Shown piece by piece: positions 62,510-64,000 of a DNA stretch of 64,000 bases. The notes under the pieces were generated by a model. The model ran no database searches, was not told where the DNA came from, and saw nothing but the letters and a program-made list of their open reading frames with translations. Position 1 is the first letter of the stretch. Every line of letters starts with the position of its first letter. This stretch comes from Pseudomonadota bacterium (lineage in GTDB: Bacteria; Pseudomonadota; Alphaproteobacteria; Rhizobiales; Xanthobacteraceae), in assembly GCA_023404675.1 (NCBI GenBank), contig JAEYAW010000039.1, positions 4,824 to 68,823 of the forward strand. Reading direction: 5' to 3'. Made by a program: the position numbers and the translations under genes.

Positions 62510-63717
62510 TAGACGAGACCGCGGATCAGCGTGCGGTAATAGTCGCGCTGTCCGGGTCCCTGCGACATGAACACCGCGAACAGCTCTTCCTTCGGATCGA
62601 TCCAGAAGAACGTTCCGGCCATGCCGCTCCAGAAGAAGTTGCCGGCCGAACCCGCGAACGGCGCAAGCCCGTCGGACGTGCGCACCGCGAAGCCGAGGCC
62701 GAAGCCGTGACCTGCGGGCATCAGCATCGACTCCGCCTTCACGCCCGGCGCGAGATGGTTCGACGCCATCAGCGCCAGCGTGGCGCGGCCGAGAATGCGC
62801 TGGCCGTCCAGCGTTCCGCCATTGGCGAGCATCTGGCAGAACCGCGCATAGTCCATCGTGGTCGACATCAGGCCGCCACCGCCGGATTCCATCTTCGGCC
62901 GTTCGAGCGGATCGAACAGTTTCACGGGAGCGCCGCTCCACGGATCCTTGTCGAAGGGCTGGGCGAGGCGGTCTTTCTTGTCATCCGTGGCGAAGAACGC
63001 GGTCTCCGTCATCTGCAGCGGTGCGAGAATGTTTTCGGTGAGGAACGCGCCCAGCGTCTTTCCGGAGACCACCTCGATCACGCGGCCGAGGATGTCGGTC
63101 GAGCGGCTGTAATTCCACTCCGCGCCGGGCTGGCAGATCAGCGGCAGCGACGCGATCAGCTTGGCGTGCTCCTCGTTGGTGATGTCGCGGCTGAAGACAT
63201 TTCCCTTCTGGTACATCCGCTGCACGAGGCCGTTGCCGGTGATCTCGTAGGTGAGGCCGGAGGTGTGGCGCAGCAGATCCTGAATCGTGATCGGGCGGAC
63301 CGGCAGGGCATATTCAAGCGCGCCCTTGTGCTCGATGGCGACGCGCGTGCTGGCGAATTCCGGCACGAACTTCGACAGCGGATCGTTGAGCAGCAGCCTG
63401 CCGTCCTCGACGAGCATCATGATCGCGACCGACACGATCGGCTTGGTCATGGAGAAGATACGGAACAGGCTGTCGCGGCTCATAGCGGCACCCGCCGCCG
63501 GATCCTGCTTGCCGAACGCCTCGAAATAGCCGACCTGGCCCCGCCGGCCGATCAGCACGGTGACGCCCGGAATGGTGCCCGCCTCCACCTCGCGCTTGAA
63601 CGCGTCGCCGAGCTTCTGCAGCCGGGCCGGGGAGAGGCCGACGGTCTCCGGCCTGGCCTCGGGGAGATGCGGAGTGCGCGGCGCGGTCGCCTGCTTCGGG
63701 AGGGGCTGGGCGGTCAT
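62494..63717 (-). CDS. Serine hydrolase, beta-lactamase class C fold
   Basis: 407 residues, paralogue of the protein at 34725 but without an export signal. SxxK is SMTK at 89-92, the Tyr motif is WNYSRS, and HTSGLTYE and SGMAGTFFW are shared with the EstB/LACTB group. Probable cytosolic esterase or peptidase of unknown substrate. GGAGAC precedes ATG 63717; the frame to 63924 overlaps tuf. It is convergent with purL and divergent from tuf. Confidence 0.93.
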   Translation of the reverse strand: MTAQPLPKQATAPRTPHLPEARPETVGLSPARLQKLGDAFKREVEAGTIPGVTVLIGRRGQVGYFEAFGKQDPAAGAAMSRDSLFRIFSMTKPIVSVAIMMLVEDGRLLLNDPLSKFVPEFASTRVAIEHKGALEYALPVRPITIQDLLRHTSGLTYEITGNGLVQRMYQKGNVFSRDITNEEHAKLIASLPLICQPGAEWNYSRSTDILGRVIEVVSGKTLGAFLTENILAPLQMTETAFFATDDKKDRLAQPFDKDPWSGAPVKLFDPLERPKMESGGGGLMSTTMDYARFCQMLANGGTLDGQRILGRATLALMASNHLAPGVKAESMLMPAGHGFGLGFAVRTSDGLAPFAGSAGNFFWSGMAGTFFWIDPKEELFAVFMSQGPGQRDYYRTLIRGLVYAALD

Positions 63718-63874
63718 GGTGTCTCCGATTTTCCACTTGCGAGCCGCGCGGGAACCCGGCCCCGCGCGGGACCCGAAACTTGGACCAGATTTCGGGGCTT
63801 GAACAGGGGCGTTTTCCCTAGTAACCACCCGCCGGTTTGGAGCCGCGCACGGGCGCCGGCGTCGAGGAAGACAG

Positions 63875-64000
63875 ATGGCGAAAGAGAAGTTTGAGCGCAA
63901 TAAGCCGCACTGCAACATCGGCACGATTGGTCACGTTGACCACGGCAAGACGTCCCTGACGGCGGCGATCACGAAGATTCTTGCGGAGACGGGCGGTGCG
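63875..64000 (+). CDS. tuf: Elongation factor Tu, 5' part only
   Basis: The first 42 codons, cut by the window edge. MAKEKFERNKPHCNIG, then the P-loop GHVDHGKTSLTAAIT that binds GTP. GAGGAAG lies just before ATG 63875. EF-Tu delivers aminoacyl-tRNA to the ribosome. Confidence 0.97.
   Translation, partial: MAKEKFERNKPHCNIGTIGHVDHGKTSLTAAITKILAETGGA

Overview
The window is about 64 kb of GC-rich bacterial chromosome (roughly 60-65 % G+C by eye). Its protein families point to an alphaproteobacterium of the Bradyrhizobium / Afipia / Rhodopseudomonas / Nitrobacter group. The evidence is an Omp2-type porin with the signal peptide typical of these genera, a DUF1476 protein next to purC, three-part FGAM synthase genes (purS/purQ/short purL), an Atu4866-type small protein, and bolA/grxD near the purine genes. 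I assign no species. I see no insertion sequence, prophage, plasmid function, CRISPR array or rRNA operon; this is mostly core chromosome with accessory patches.

Layout. 0-7 kb: a TetR regulator with a clear operator at the left edge, a PAS-GGDEF cyclase, a LysR regulator divergent from a short SDR/CMD-like/Atu4866 operon, and a GAF-PAS-GGDEF-EAL protein whose GGDEF site is degenerate. 7-9 kb: a major porin with a strongly structured 5' leader and a textbook terminator. 9.8-17 kb: gltA, gltX, glnS and a ComEC-like protein. 17-20 kb: a solitary beta-class DNA methyltransferase behind a membrane coiled-coil protein, then two secreted Pro/Tyr-rich proteins. 20-24 kb: an rRNA 2'-O-methyltransferase and an amide/nitrile operon (formamidase-like enzyme plus a tandem nitrilase whose second half has lost its cysteine). 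24-30 kb: tRNA-Tyr, tRNA-Gly, a polysaccharide deacetylase, Ku, an ArsC-like protein, an acyltransferase and several small genes. 30-40 kb: bolA and grxD separated by an opposite-strand ergothioneine operon (egtB-egtD), a macrodomain gene coupled to grxD, a serine hydrolase, a DJ-1 protein, rpsD, a cupin, murI and purB. 40-45 kb: a perfect 12+12 bp palindrome in front of a 51-codon gene and a TetR gene, a novel two-winged-helix regulator, a Tat-exported beta-carbonic anhydrase, rpe and an EF-hand protein. 45-52 kb: an acyl-CoA catabolic cluster (CoA-transferase, TetR, acyl-CoA dehydrogenase, APH-type kinase, two SDRs, histidine phosphatase). 52-64 kb: ppc, DUF1476, purC-purS-small gene-purQ, a globin-coupled chemoreceptor and a thioesterase on the other strand, purL, a second serine hydrolase and the first 42 codons of tuf.

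How genes work together. purB, purC, purS, purQ and purL supply consecutive or shared steps of purine synthesis. egtB and egtD are the core of ergothioneine synthesis. bolA and grxD encode partners in iron-sulfur handling. The 45-52 kb cluster resembles the kinase/dehydrogenase logic of the Pseudomonas levulinate (lva) pathway and of eukaryotic ACAD10/11, and is the best candidate here for an incompletely described pathway. Several start codons were moved from the longest open frame to ribosome-binding sites or to family starts. Two small genes below 60 codons (40682-40837 and 27840-27971) and one leader ORF (4091-4159) were found by direct reading.
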